Positions 1 through 5,487 of a stretch of DNA of 5,487 nucleotides are shown here, in pieces. Positions within the stretch are counted from its first letter, which is position 1, and every line of letters starts with the position of its first letter. The stretch covers positions 1 to 5,487 of the forward strand of contig DGBH01000160.1 in NCBI GenBank assembly GCA_002384205.1. The letters run 5' to 3'. The stretch is from Bacteroidetes bacterium UBA4009 (lineage in GTDB: Bacteria; Bacteroidota; Bacteroidia; NS11-12g; UBA9320). The notes under the pieces were generated by a model. The model did not search any database. It saw nothing but the letters and a program-made list of their open reading frames with translations, and was not told the DNA's origin. The position numbers were made by a program, and so were the translations under genes.

Positions 1-341
1 GAATCACGTAATTCACTTTCATTTCCGTAAACTCCTGATGTTGAAGGGCGAAAACCTGTCATTAATGCGGCTCGGGAAGGGTTACATAGTGGAGCTGCAC
101 AATTGGCATTTTCAAAAACAATTCCCTGCTGTGCAAGCTTGTCCATATTGGGCGTTTGTGTTTGCGGATGTCCACCAGCAAATCCTGTCCAGTCGTTTAA
201 GTCGTCAACGGCTATAAAGAGGACGTTGTAGGGTTGCTTTTTCTGCTCTTTTGGTGTAGAGCTTTTCGATTTGCAAGATGTAATGAATACAACTACTACT
301 AAAGCTAAAAAAATAATTTTCACCTTATTAAAATTGTTCAT
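1..341 (-). CDS. Sulfatase, iduronate-2-sulfatase type, lipoprotein (N-terminal part, 3' end outside window)
   Basis: Type I (formylglycine) sulfatase that would hydrolyse a sulfate ester on a glycan; 113 N-terminal residues are visible and the frame is open to the window edge. Seen: a hydrophobic stretch at residues 8-20 followed by a lipobox-like I-T-S-C with Cys23, so it is probably lipidated. The sulfatase fold begins with NVLFIAVDDLNDW (39-51), where Asp46 and Asp47 are the expected calcium ligands. Then come TPNMDKLAQQG (63-73) and the Cys-type signature CNPSRAALMTG (86-96), with Cys86 the residue converted to formylglycine. DDLNDW, GGHP (56-59) and RPSTSGVY (98-105) fit the iduronate-2-sulfatase-like group, but the true substrate is unknown. 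The residues after Cys23 (KSKSS) contain no acidic cluster of the kind that sends Bacteroidota lipoprotein to the cell surface, which suggests the periplasm (inference). The start at 341 gives a normal 22-residue signal; an in-frame ATG at 368 would add nine residues (MKSKINNKQ) and cannot be excluded. It follows a gap of about 320 bp, so it may have its own promoter. Confidence 0.93.
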   Translation of the reverse strand, partial: MNNFNKVKIIFLALVVVVFITSCKSKSSTPKEQKKQPYNVLFIAVDDLNDWTGFAGGHPQTQTPNMDKLAQQGIVFENANCAAPLCNPSRAALMTGFRPSTSGVYGNESELRD

Positions 342-423
342 TTGTTTATTGTTTATTTTAGATTTCATAGTTTAACTATTTTAATTTTCATGTAAGGTCT
401 TTTTTTATCACATTTAGAAAGTT

Positions 424-456
424 CAAAAGGTATTAAAAGGTGTAAAACAAAGACAA
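424..456 (-). promoter_or_regulatory. Candidate Bacteroidota-type promoter for the downstream sulfatase
   Basis: On the minus strand, TTG (456-454) is followed after 21 bp by TACCTTTTG (432-424). The Bacteroidota sigma-A pattern is TTG near -33 and TAnnTTTG near -7, so this has one base too many in the -7 element and is only an approximate match. It would place transcription initiation roughly 70-80 bases before the ATG at 341. TTG and T-rich strings are common in AT-rich DNA, so this is a guess supported mainly by position. Confidence 0.22.
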
Positions 457-485
457 TTCCAACCCCGTTTACTCTATTCGGGAAC

Positions 486-502
486 AATTACAGTCCGTAA
501 TT
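486..502. repeat. Short inverted repeat, operator-like
   Basis: AATTAC (486-491) and GTAATT (497-502) form a perfect 6-bp inverted repeat around a 5-bp spacer, AGTCC. It lies about 30 bp upstream of the candidate promoter of the lipoprotein sulfatase, where a dimeric regulator could bind. A 6-bp dyad of AT-rich sequence can easily arise by chance, and no regulator gene is in view. Confidence 0.25.
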
Positions 503-526
503 TTCGATAAAGTCCTTGGAAATCAT

Positions 527-567
527 TGTCCAATCTTTTTCATACTTTCATAATTTTAATGTCCAAT
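527..567. repeat. Paired direct repeat TGTCCAAT
   Basis: TGTCCAAT occurs at 527-534 and again at 560-567, 33 bp apart start to start, about three helical turns, so both copies would face the same side of the DNA. A CATACTTTC (541-549) between them recurs at 637-645. Such spacing can mark tandem binding sites for an activator, but an 8-bp repeat within a 300-bp AT-rich gap is not statistically remarkable. Confidence 0.2.
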
Positions 568-664
568 TGCGTATTGTTTAAGTTAATCAGGTGATTTTGG
601 ATTGGCTTTTTGTTGCCTATTATAAATACACATTAACATACTTTCGTGTTTTATTTTGAAATAA

Positions 665-2095
665 TTAATCCTTCTTGGTTTTTTTCTTCTTCGTTTTTTT
701 CTTATCTGTTTTTTTCTTCTGAGGGGTTTCAGATTTCTTAATATAATTCTCCATAGCAATAGCATTCAACTCCTTAACTACATTTGCATATTCAGGGTTA
801 GCTATTAAATTAATAAGTTCTTTGGGGTCTTTGGTCAAATTAAACAATTGCGCTTTACTATCCTCATACCAGCAATACTTCCAATTACCTTTGCGCACCA
901 TAAATGCACCTGCTCCTCTTCGATAATTCTCTGAAATAGCTACCCTATTTTTTCCTTTATCCTTTCCTTTCATTAGACTCACCATACTACTTCCACCCAG
1001 ATTTTGGGGAATAGAGATATTGCACATCTCAGCCAGTGTTGGAAATATATCCATATTCATCACAGGAGTAGTAATGGTTTTATTGGTTGGTAGAGCTTTG
1101 GGGTATGACCAAATAAAGGGAACTCCGACAGATCCTTCGTAAAAACTATTTTTATACCACAAGCCATGTTCTCCAATAAGATCGCCATGGTCAGAAGTAT
1201 AAAGGATAATGGTATTTTCTCTTAACCCTTGCTTGTCTAACTCATCCAATACGAGCCCGATCATTTCATCTACATAGGTTACCATGCCGTAATAGATTTC
1301 ACGTGCTTTCTGGATTTGCTCCTCGGTCATATTATCCAATTTATATTGTTCACGTTCTTTTTGAGAAGTTGTGGACAAATTGGCTATCATAGCCTTTGTT
1401 ACTTCTGGATTTTTGAGTTTCCCTTTGTACAAATCATAAAACTCTTGTTGCACCTCATATGGGAAATGGGGTCGAACAAATGACACCCCTAAGAAAAATG
1501 GATTTTTGCTCTTTTTTTGTTGTTTTAAGAATTTTACAGCATATTCGGCAGTAACATAATCCCCACTGTTTTTTTTGTCGAAAGTGCTTATCGTTGCATT
1601 TTGTGGCGAACGACCTACCTCATTTTGAAACACATCCTCCTCCTTAGAACGTGTTTTTGCTTCAATATTCCTTTCTTCATTTAGTCTTCCAAAACCTAGC
1701 TCATATCCAGGCGTAAGCCAGTGCTCTTTACCTACCCATTCGGTGTTATAACCTGCCTGAGAAAAGGCATCAGCCATAGTGTAAGTGCTGGCAGCTAGTA
1801 TGTTGCTATTGCCAAACACTTTTAAGTGTGATGCCATTCTACCAGTAAGCAACGATACCCTGGAAGGCACACAGACAGGATTTTGACAATAGGCACTTGT
1901 GAATTTTATACCTTCTCCTGCAATTGCATCAAGGTTAGGTGTTTTTATTATTTCATCGCCATAAGATCCTAATACTTGAGGTGAGTGTTCGTCTGTCATC
2001 AACAATAATACATTAGGGCGCTCTGTTTTTTTAGATTTTTGAGCGAATGAGATAGTTGACACGCATAGAAGTGTCATAAATAGTATTCTTTTCAT
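665..2095 (-). CDS. Secreted Cys-type sulfatase with lysine-rich C-terminal tail
   Basis: Complete 476-residue type I sulfatase, a usual length for the family; predicted to remove sulfate esters from a glycan in the periplasm or outside the cell. Seen: signal peptide at 1-18 (MKRILFM... ending S-F-A before Gln19). The fold starts at RPNVLLLMTDEHSP (26-39), with metal ligands Asp35 and Glu36. The formylglycine signature is CVPSRVSLLTGR (75-86), Cys75 being the modified residue. Further family landmarks are GKEHW (122-126: Lys123, His125), RPHFPY (208-213), YTSDHGDLIGEHG (299-311: Asp302, His303) and Lys315, so all expected catalytic positions are present. The DEH form of the first metal motif and CQNPVCVPSR set it apart from the two iduronate-2-sulfatase-like neighbours and suggest another sulfate position or sugar (inference). 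Residues 460-475 carry 12 lysines in 16. I chose the start at 2095, five bases after the GH2 stop; an ATG at 2122 would overlap the GH2 gene and place MARRFKIKK before the signal peptide. No type IX secretion C-terminal domain is visible. Confidence 0.95.
   Translation of the reverse strand: MKRILFMTLLCVSTISFAQKSKKTERPNVLLLMTDEHSPQVLGSYGDEIIKTPNLDAIAGEGIKFTSAYCQNPVCVPSRVSLLTGRMASHLKVFGNSNILAASTYTMADAFSQAGYNTEWVGKEHWLTPGYELGFGRLNEERNIEAKTRSKEEDVFQNEVGRSPQNATISTFDKKNSGDYVTAEYAVKFLKQQKKSKNPFFLGVSFVRPHFPYEVQQEFYDLYKGKLKNPEVTKAMIANLSTTSQKEREQYKLDNMTEEQIQKAREIYYGMVTYVDEMIGLVLDELDKQGLRENTIILYTSDHGDLIGEHGLWYKNSFYEGSVGVPFIWSYPKALPTNKTITTPVMNMDIFPTLAEMCNISIPQNLGGSSMVSLMKGKDKGKNRVAISENYRRGAGAFMVRKGNWKYCWYEDSKAQLFNLTKDPKELINLIANPEYANVVKELNAIAMENYIKKSETPQKKKTDKKKTKKKKTKKD
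678..722 (-). repeat. Three-copy 15-bp tandem repeat encoding the lysine-rich tail
   Basis: Three units in direct succession (678-692, 693-707, 708-722), each starting GTTTTTTTCTT on the plus strand. On the coding strand each unit carries a run of seven A residues (opposite 679-685, 694-700 and 709-715), exactly 15 bp apart. In the sulfatase frame this encodes QKKKT, DKKKT, KKKKT and then KKD before the stop. The repeat length is a multiple of three, so copy-number changes keep the frame, but loss or gain of one A changes the C-terminus. Confidence 0.85.
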
Positions 2096-2110
2096 TTTTT
2101 TTATTTTAAA
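2096..2110 (-). promoter_or_regulatory. A-rich translation initiation region that decides the sulfatase start
   Basis: Coding-strand TTTAAAATAAAAAAATG joins the GH2 stop (TAA, 2103-2101) to the sulfatase ATG at 2095. There is no GGAGG; an A-rich stretch before the ATG is typical of Bacteroidota translation starts. Only five bases separate stop and start, so the two genes are probably translationally coupled. Confidence 0.5.
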
Positions 2111-4608
2111 TCTTCTAGCCAAGTTTTATATTTCTCATAGTCCATCGGAGCTGTAAAAGCTACATAGTGGTTATTATAAGTTTGACCATCAACTTTATAT
2201 TCGATTAGCCAAAGTTCATTACTATTTACTTTAGGCAATTCGCCTACTTTCAATTTTCCGTTAGGCTCTACCTCTACAACTTTTGACAAGAGTTTTCTAC
2301 CTGAGTCTTTATCTATAATGGTGATTTCTACTTTCTGTTTGTTTCTTGTATCATTAACTACTACCACAGGATGCCCAATGTTTCCTTCGCGAATATCACT
2401 AACCATAACACAAACATCGGTCTGTACATTCTTAATATAATCATACGCCAATTTTTTACCTCCATAGTAATCTACAATAGCATCGGACACTATAGGCCAT
2501 CCATCACGCAGGTTCCACCAAAGAATACCATTACGCTGACCTTTGTTCATACGCCAGAATTCTATAAAATATTTTTTAGCTTCGGCCTGTACAATTTGAG
2601 AAGCGGTAACAAAATCTTCCAATTCCATCGGGCATTCACCGAATACCTCGCGTATTTGATTAACCATTAAAAAGTTACGTTCTTTATTCGTTTGTGAATT
2701 AGGATGAGATCTTGTGGCTTTGCATTGCCACTCGTCATTCCAGACTAGCTTTTCTGCCTTTTTTACTTCACCATCAACCGTAACAACATCGTCTGTTTCA
2801 GCCTTTGCTCCATTTACCCATGGATATACATTGTCTGGAGTCATCATTTTTTTGAGGCTTTCTACATTTGGCGCACCATGATATCCTATTTCACTAACAA
2901 ATCGTGCATTATTTTCAGTATAGAATAATGCTTTATAAAAACCCCGTGGACCCCAAAGGTGCATTTCAGGAGATAAATCCTTACTGATTTTGTTATGAAC
3001 CTTGAATACTTCTTCACTAATAAATGGAGAACTAGGTAAGTATGGTGTTTTAGGATCCCATTCACGAACAGAAAGTGGCAACACCTGACGGCTTATTACA
3101 TCGGTATTTGGATCAATATGAGGCTGATCATCACCCCATTGGAGCGAGACATCATTTTCGTTATTACCTGCCCACAAAACAATAGAAGCATGGTTTCTTA
3201 ATCTTCTTAATACTTTATCGGCTTCATTTTTTACTTTCTGCTTGAACTCCTCATCTTGAGGGTAGGTAGTACAACCAAAAGTAAAATCATGCCAAACCAT
3301 AATGCCATTTTCATCACAAAGATCATAAAAACGATCGCTCTCATACACGTTACCGCCCCACATACGAATCATGTTACAATTCAAATCGGTGAGCATGCCA
3401 ACAGCTTCATCAACATGTTGAATATCGCGGCTGTGCAAGGCATCGAGTGGCACCCAATTGGTTCCTTTTATAAAGATGTATTCGCCATTTACTTCAAAAT
3501 GGAAATCACCAGGTTCTTCTTCAGTATTTATTGGAGTTAAGATTAACTCCGCTGTTCGTATTCCTATTTTTTGTTTATTCTCACATAGGATATTACCATT
3601 GGCATCTCTAACCTTTATGCTTGCATTGTACAGCGCTTGTTCGCCAAATCCCCTGGGCCACCAAAGATCTACATCTTCCATTCCCCAAATACGCTCACGC
3701 CCAATTGTAGTAATTACTGGAACCTCCGCACTATATGCTATTCTTCCGTTTCGTTCTAACTCAAACGAAATGGTTAGATCGTCAATATTGAGTCTATCGG
3801 TATTAAACTGCCAATCTATATAGAGGTTCGCTTTTTTAGCATCAGGATAAACAGATTTTGTTACCCAGTAAACCGAACTGAAATAAGTTTTAGGAATTAT
3901 TTCCAGCTTCACATCTTTCCAGATTCCTGCACTCATCAAACGAGGCATGATATCCCAACCAAACATGTGAGGTGCTTTACGGATGGCTGAGGCTTCACCT
4001 AACTGATCATACCTAACCCCGAAATTATTTCGCAATTGATTACGAGCCTCTAGTTCTGTAGATTTTATATGAACATACAGTTTGTTACGCTTTTGTAATA
4101 TATCTGTAATGTCATAATGGTGCTCAACAAACATATTGTTTACGGAAGCAATTTTTTGACCATTAAGCCAAATATCCGCGATACAATCAATCCCATCAAA
4201 AGCTAATTCTACGCGTTCGCCCGATTTAATTTTTGGTGTATCAAATTCACGAACGTACCACCAAGCATAGGCTTCAAATTTTCTTAAATCATAAACATTA
4301 TCACCGATCATCGGATCCTTGATAATTCCCTCTCTTTCTAGGTCTATTTCAACATTACCTGGAACCGTTCCTACAATATTTTTAAAATCTGAATTTTCTA
4401 ATTCATCAGGCGATTGGGGTGCATTTTTATCCTGTACACCATAATAAAGTGACCAATCGGATGACTTTGTAGAATTTAACGATATTATCGCTTTAGTGGA
4501 AGGTTTATTATTTACTTCCTGCAATAAAGTGTTTTGATTTTGCGTGTAGCTATTTACAGTATTCATCAGCAGTATTAAGGTTATAATATTGTTAAAAGTG
4601 TTATTCAT
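2101..4608 (-). CDS. Glycoside hydrolase family 2, beta-mannosidase type, exported
   Basis: Complete 835-residue exo-glycosidase of the retaining GH2 family, closest by motif to beta-mannosidases, which release terminal beta-D-mannose. Seen: hydrophobic signal segment at 8-20, then an N-terminal jelly-roll domain (about 45-240, with GIDCIADIWLNGQ at 139-151), an Ig-like domain (about 241-355), a TIM barrel (about 370-730, opened by KGTNWVPLDA at 381-390), and a C-terminal Ig-like part (about 731-835). RMWGGNVYE (415-423) and MVWHDFTFGC (437-446) match beta-mannosidase landmarks. The acid/base is Glu484 in WAGNNEN and the nucleophile Glu573 in VSEIGYHG, 89 residues apart as expected for the family. 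GILWWNLRDGWP (694-705) closes the barrel. Oddities: the usual GWDWGP loop reads GWDIMP (217-222), so the specificity may not be mannose, and the signal peptide has no basic residue before its core. An in-frame TAA 12 bases upstream of the ATG confirms the start at 4608. It follows the upstream sulfatase by 25 bp and precedes the next by 5 bp. Confidence 0.93.
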   Translation of the reverse strand: MNNTFNNIITLILLMNTVNSYTQNQNTLLQEVNNKPSTKAIISLNSTKSSDWSLYYGVQDKNAPQSPDELENSDFKNIVGTVPGNVEIDLEREGIIKDPMIGDNVYDLRKFEAYAWWYVREFDTPKIKSGERVELAFDGIDCIADIWLNGQKIASVNNMFVEHHYDITDILQKRNKLYVHIKSTELEARNQLRNNFGVRYDQLGEASAIRKAPHMFGWDIMPRLMSAGIWKDVKLEIIPKTYFSSVYWVTKSVYPDAKKANLYIDWQFNTDRLNIDDLTISFELERNGRIAYSAEVPVITTIGRERIWGMEDVDLWWPRGFGEQALYNASIKVRDANGNILCENKQKIGIRTAELILTPINTEEEPGDFHFEVNGEYIFIKGTNWVPLDALHSRDIQHVDEAVGMLTDLNCNMIRMWGGNVYESDRFYDLCDENGIMVWHDFTFGCTTYPQDEEFKQKVKNEADKVLRRLRNHASIVLWAGNNENDVSLQWGDDQPHIDPNTDVISRQVLPLSVREWDPKTPYLPSSPFISEEVFKVHNKISKDLSPEMHLWGPRGFYKALFYTENNARFVSEIGYHGAPNVESLKKMMTPDNVYPWVNGAKAETDDVVTVDGEVKKAEKLVWNDEWQCKATRSHPNSQTNKERNFLMVNQIREVFGECPMELEDFVTASQIVQAEAKKYFIEFWRMNKGQRNGILWWNLRDGWPIVSDAIVDYYGGKKLAYDYIKNVQTDVCVMVSDIREGNIGHPVVVVNDTRNKQKVEITIIDKDSGRKLLSKVVEVEPNGKLKVGELPKVNSNELWLIEYKVDGQTYNNHYVAFTAPMDYEKYKTWLEDLK

Positions 4609-4633
4609 AATTTCTGGTTGTTACCTAACTTAT

Positions 4634-5487
4634 TTACTCAATGGTTAATGATTCCAAAACTAGCGTCCCTTTAAATTTCTCTTGTGGATTGATACAAAAA
4701 ATGAATTCCGTTATTGCTTTCATCTTTTCATATTTATCTTCCCACATCGATACATCAGACGCAAGTGGTATTGTTATCTCTTGAATTTCTCCATTTGTAG
4801 ATGGAAGTGAGATGCTCGAAAATTCACTCCAATTATTCGCACTACTAATTTGATATCCTAATATTAATGGCTGATTGTCTATCGTCTTGTATTTTAGTTT
4901 TAAGACTGAATTTTTAGTTGCTTTTACATTTAGATCACTGACCTCAACCTTTTTAAAGTAATTAGCGTCATGCTCCACATCAATATGCAATAGTTGGTTT
5001 TTCACAGCTATTCGATAGCCATCAACAAGTCTCCATGACTCTAGCTCGTCACCACTTTTAAACGTCATTGATTTTTTTCTATTAACCTTGATTTTTTTAC
5101 CTGACCAATTGATATGTGGTGGTGCAATAGGATTATTTGAATTATTTTCTACACCTTCAGGTAATGCTGCTTTCCAGCCAGCATTTAATTTTTGGGATAA
5201 TTCATTAACAAGGGATTCATTCTCCTTTTTGTACCCAATATTTATACTCTCAATGGCATCATTCTTGTGATCGTATAGTTCGACAGAATCAATCTTCCCT
5301 TCTGAAAGTCTCCACTCTGTATAACGATAATCTGCAGTTCGCATACTATAGCCTTCCAGATTTCTTCCTCTTGGAAATTGGCTAAACGCGGCAGTTTTCC
5401 ATTTTCTATCCGGATTCTCTAACAAAGGTTTCATACTGGTGCCTTCAGTGTATTCAGGTATCTCTATTTCTGTAAGGTCGCAAAGCG
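4634..5487 (-). CDS. Sulfatase, iduronate-2-sulfatase type, with extra C-terminal domain (5' end outside window)
   Basis: The last 283 residues of a type I sulfatase; the frame is open to the window edge, so the ATG at 5434 is an internal methionine, not the start. Numbering from the first complete codon, the sulfatase C-terminal subdomain covers about 1-109. EGTSMKPLLENPDRKWKTAA (14-33), FSQFPRG (34-40), GYSMRTADYRYTEW (45-58), LYDH (70-73) and GWKAALP (103-109) are the typical ending of iduronate-2-sulfatase-like enzymes. The active-site cysteine and metal ligands lie in the missing part. After a linker with NNSNNP, residues about 126-283 form an additional domain rich in alternating hydrophobic beta-strand patterns (for example LLHIDV, SVLKLKYK, QEITIPL, GTLVLESLTIE). 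It looks like a beta-sandwich of the carbohydrate-binding kind, but I cannot assign a family. This is the first gene of the visible operon; the GH2 gene starts 25 bp after its stop. Confidence 0.92.
   Translation of the reverse strand, partial: LCDLTEIEIPEYTEGTSMKPLLENPDRKWKTAAFSQFPRGRNLEGYSMRTADYRYTEWRLSEGKIDSVELYDHKNDAIESINIGYKKENESLVNELSQKLNAGWKAALPEGVENNSNNPIAPPHINWSGKKIKVNRKKSMTFKSGDELESWRLVDGYRIAVKNQLLHIDVEHDANYFKKVEVSDLNVKATKNSVLKLKYKTIDNQPLILGYQISSANNWSEFSSISLPSTNGEIQEITIPLASDVSMWEDKYEKMKAITEFIFCINPQEKFKGTLVLESLTIE

Larger units (their letters stand above)
342..664. other. Non-coding gap between two sulfatase genes
   Basis: About 320 bp without a credible gene on either strand. Reading in the direction of transcription (high to low), the part after the sulfatase stop at 665 shows no strong hairpin followed by a T-run, so no terminator is called. 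The middle holds an AATTAC/GTAATT inverted repeat (486-502), a weak CCCG/CGGG hairpin (464-467 with 479-482), paired copies of TGTCCAAT (527 and 560) and of CATACTTTC (541 and 637), and AAAAGGT twice, 10 bp apart (425 and 435). A promoter-like TTG/TACCTTTTG pair lies at 424-456. The size stands out because the other gene gaps here are 25 and 5 bp. It is best read as a leader or regulatory region for the downstream sulfatase, or the scar of a lost gene; I saw no recognisable protein remnant. Confidence 0.6.

Noticed and set aside
464..482. CCCG/CGGG hairpin in the gap as a terminator or riboswitch element
   Set aside because: The stem is only four base pairs around an 11-base loop, no T-run follows, and no riboswitch consensus is recognised.
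610..664. Terminator after the middle sulfatase
   Set aside because: Only weak pairs such as ACAC/GTGT or GGC/GCC are found, with long loops and no T-run following on the minus strand, so a terminator cannot be supported.
583..765. Minus-strand open frame of 60 codons rich in Lys and Arg, overlapping the sulfatase 3' end
   Set aside because: It is the shifted reading of the A-rich tandem repeat plus the following non-coding DNA, with no sensible start context or protein character. It matters only as the frame reached if one A is lost from the repeat.
2096..2122. Longer start for the middle sulfatase at 2122 (adds MARRFKIKK)
   Set aside because: It overlaps the end of the GH2 gene by 22 bases and puts a basic segment before an otherwise complete signal peptide. 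The ATG at 2095 has an A-rich lead-in and normal spacing.
2371..3823. Three plus-strand open frames (2371-2670, 3256-3540, 3458-3823) inside the GH2 gene
   Set aside because: They are antisense to a well-supported GH2 coding region, overlap each other, and show no recognisable domain or start signal.
5088..5270. Plus-strand open frame of 60 codons antisense to the upstream sulfatase
   Set aside because: It lies wholly within a real coding sequence on the other strand and has no supporting features.
4634..5434. Treating the ATG at 5434 as the start of a small 266-residue protein
   Set aside because: The frame stays open through 5487, and the residues before the Met (IPEYTEGTS) continue the conserved sulfatase segment. 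It is the tail of a larger gene.

Overview
The window is AT-rich DNA that looks like a piece of a polysaccharide utilisation locus from a Bacteroidota bacterium, most likely a marine flavobacterium. The pointers are several exported Cys-type sulfatases beside a glycoside hydrolase, A-rich rather than Shine-Dalgarno translation starts, and very short gene spacing. The assignment to Bacteroidota comes from gene content and style. No marker gene (susC/susD, rRNA or a regulator) is in view.

All genes lie on the minus strand, so the locus reads from high to low coordinates. (1) 5487-4634: the C-terminal 283 residues of an iduronate-2-sulfatase-type sulfatase with an extra C-terminal domain; its start is beyond the window. 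(2) 4608-2101: a complete 835-residue GH2 enzyme of the beta-mannosidase type. (3) 2095-665: a complete 476-residue sulfatase with a signal peptide and a lysine-rich tail made of a 15-bp tandem repeat. (4) A non-coding stretch of about 320 bp (664-342) with weak promoter-like and operator-like elements. (5) 341-1: the N-terminal 113 residues of a second iduronate-2-sulfatase-type sulfatase, predicted to be a lipoprotein; its end is beyond the window.

Genes 1 to 3 are separated by 25 bp and 5 bp and are almost certainly one transcript. Gene 5 may be read through or have its own promoter in the gap. The likely joint task is exo-trimming of a sulfated polysaccharide or its oligosaccharides: sulfatases remove sulfate esters so that the GH2 enzyme can release the exposed terminal sugar. 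The polymer cannot be named from this window. The sulfatases all depend on conversion of the active-site cysteine to formylglycine by a maturase encoded elsewhere.

I found no mobile element, CRISPR array, RNA gene or clearly new system. The points most worth a second look are the GH2 enzyme's altered GWDWGP motif, the slippage-prone lysine tail, and the extra domain on the upstream sulfatase.
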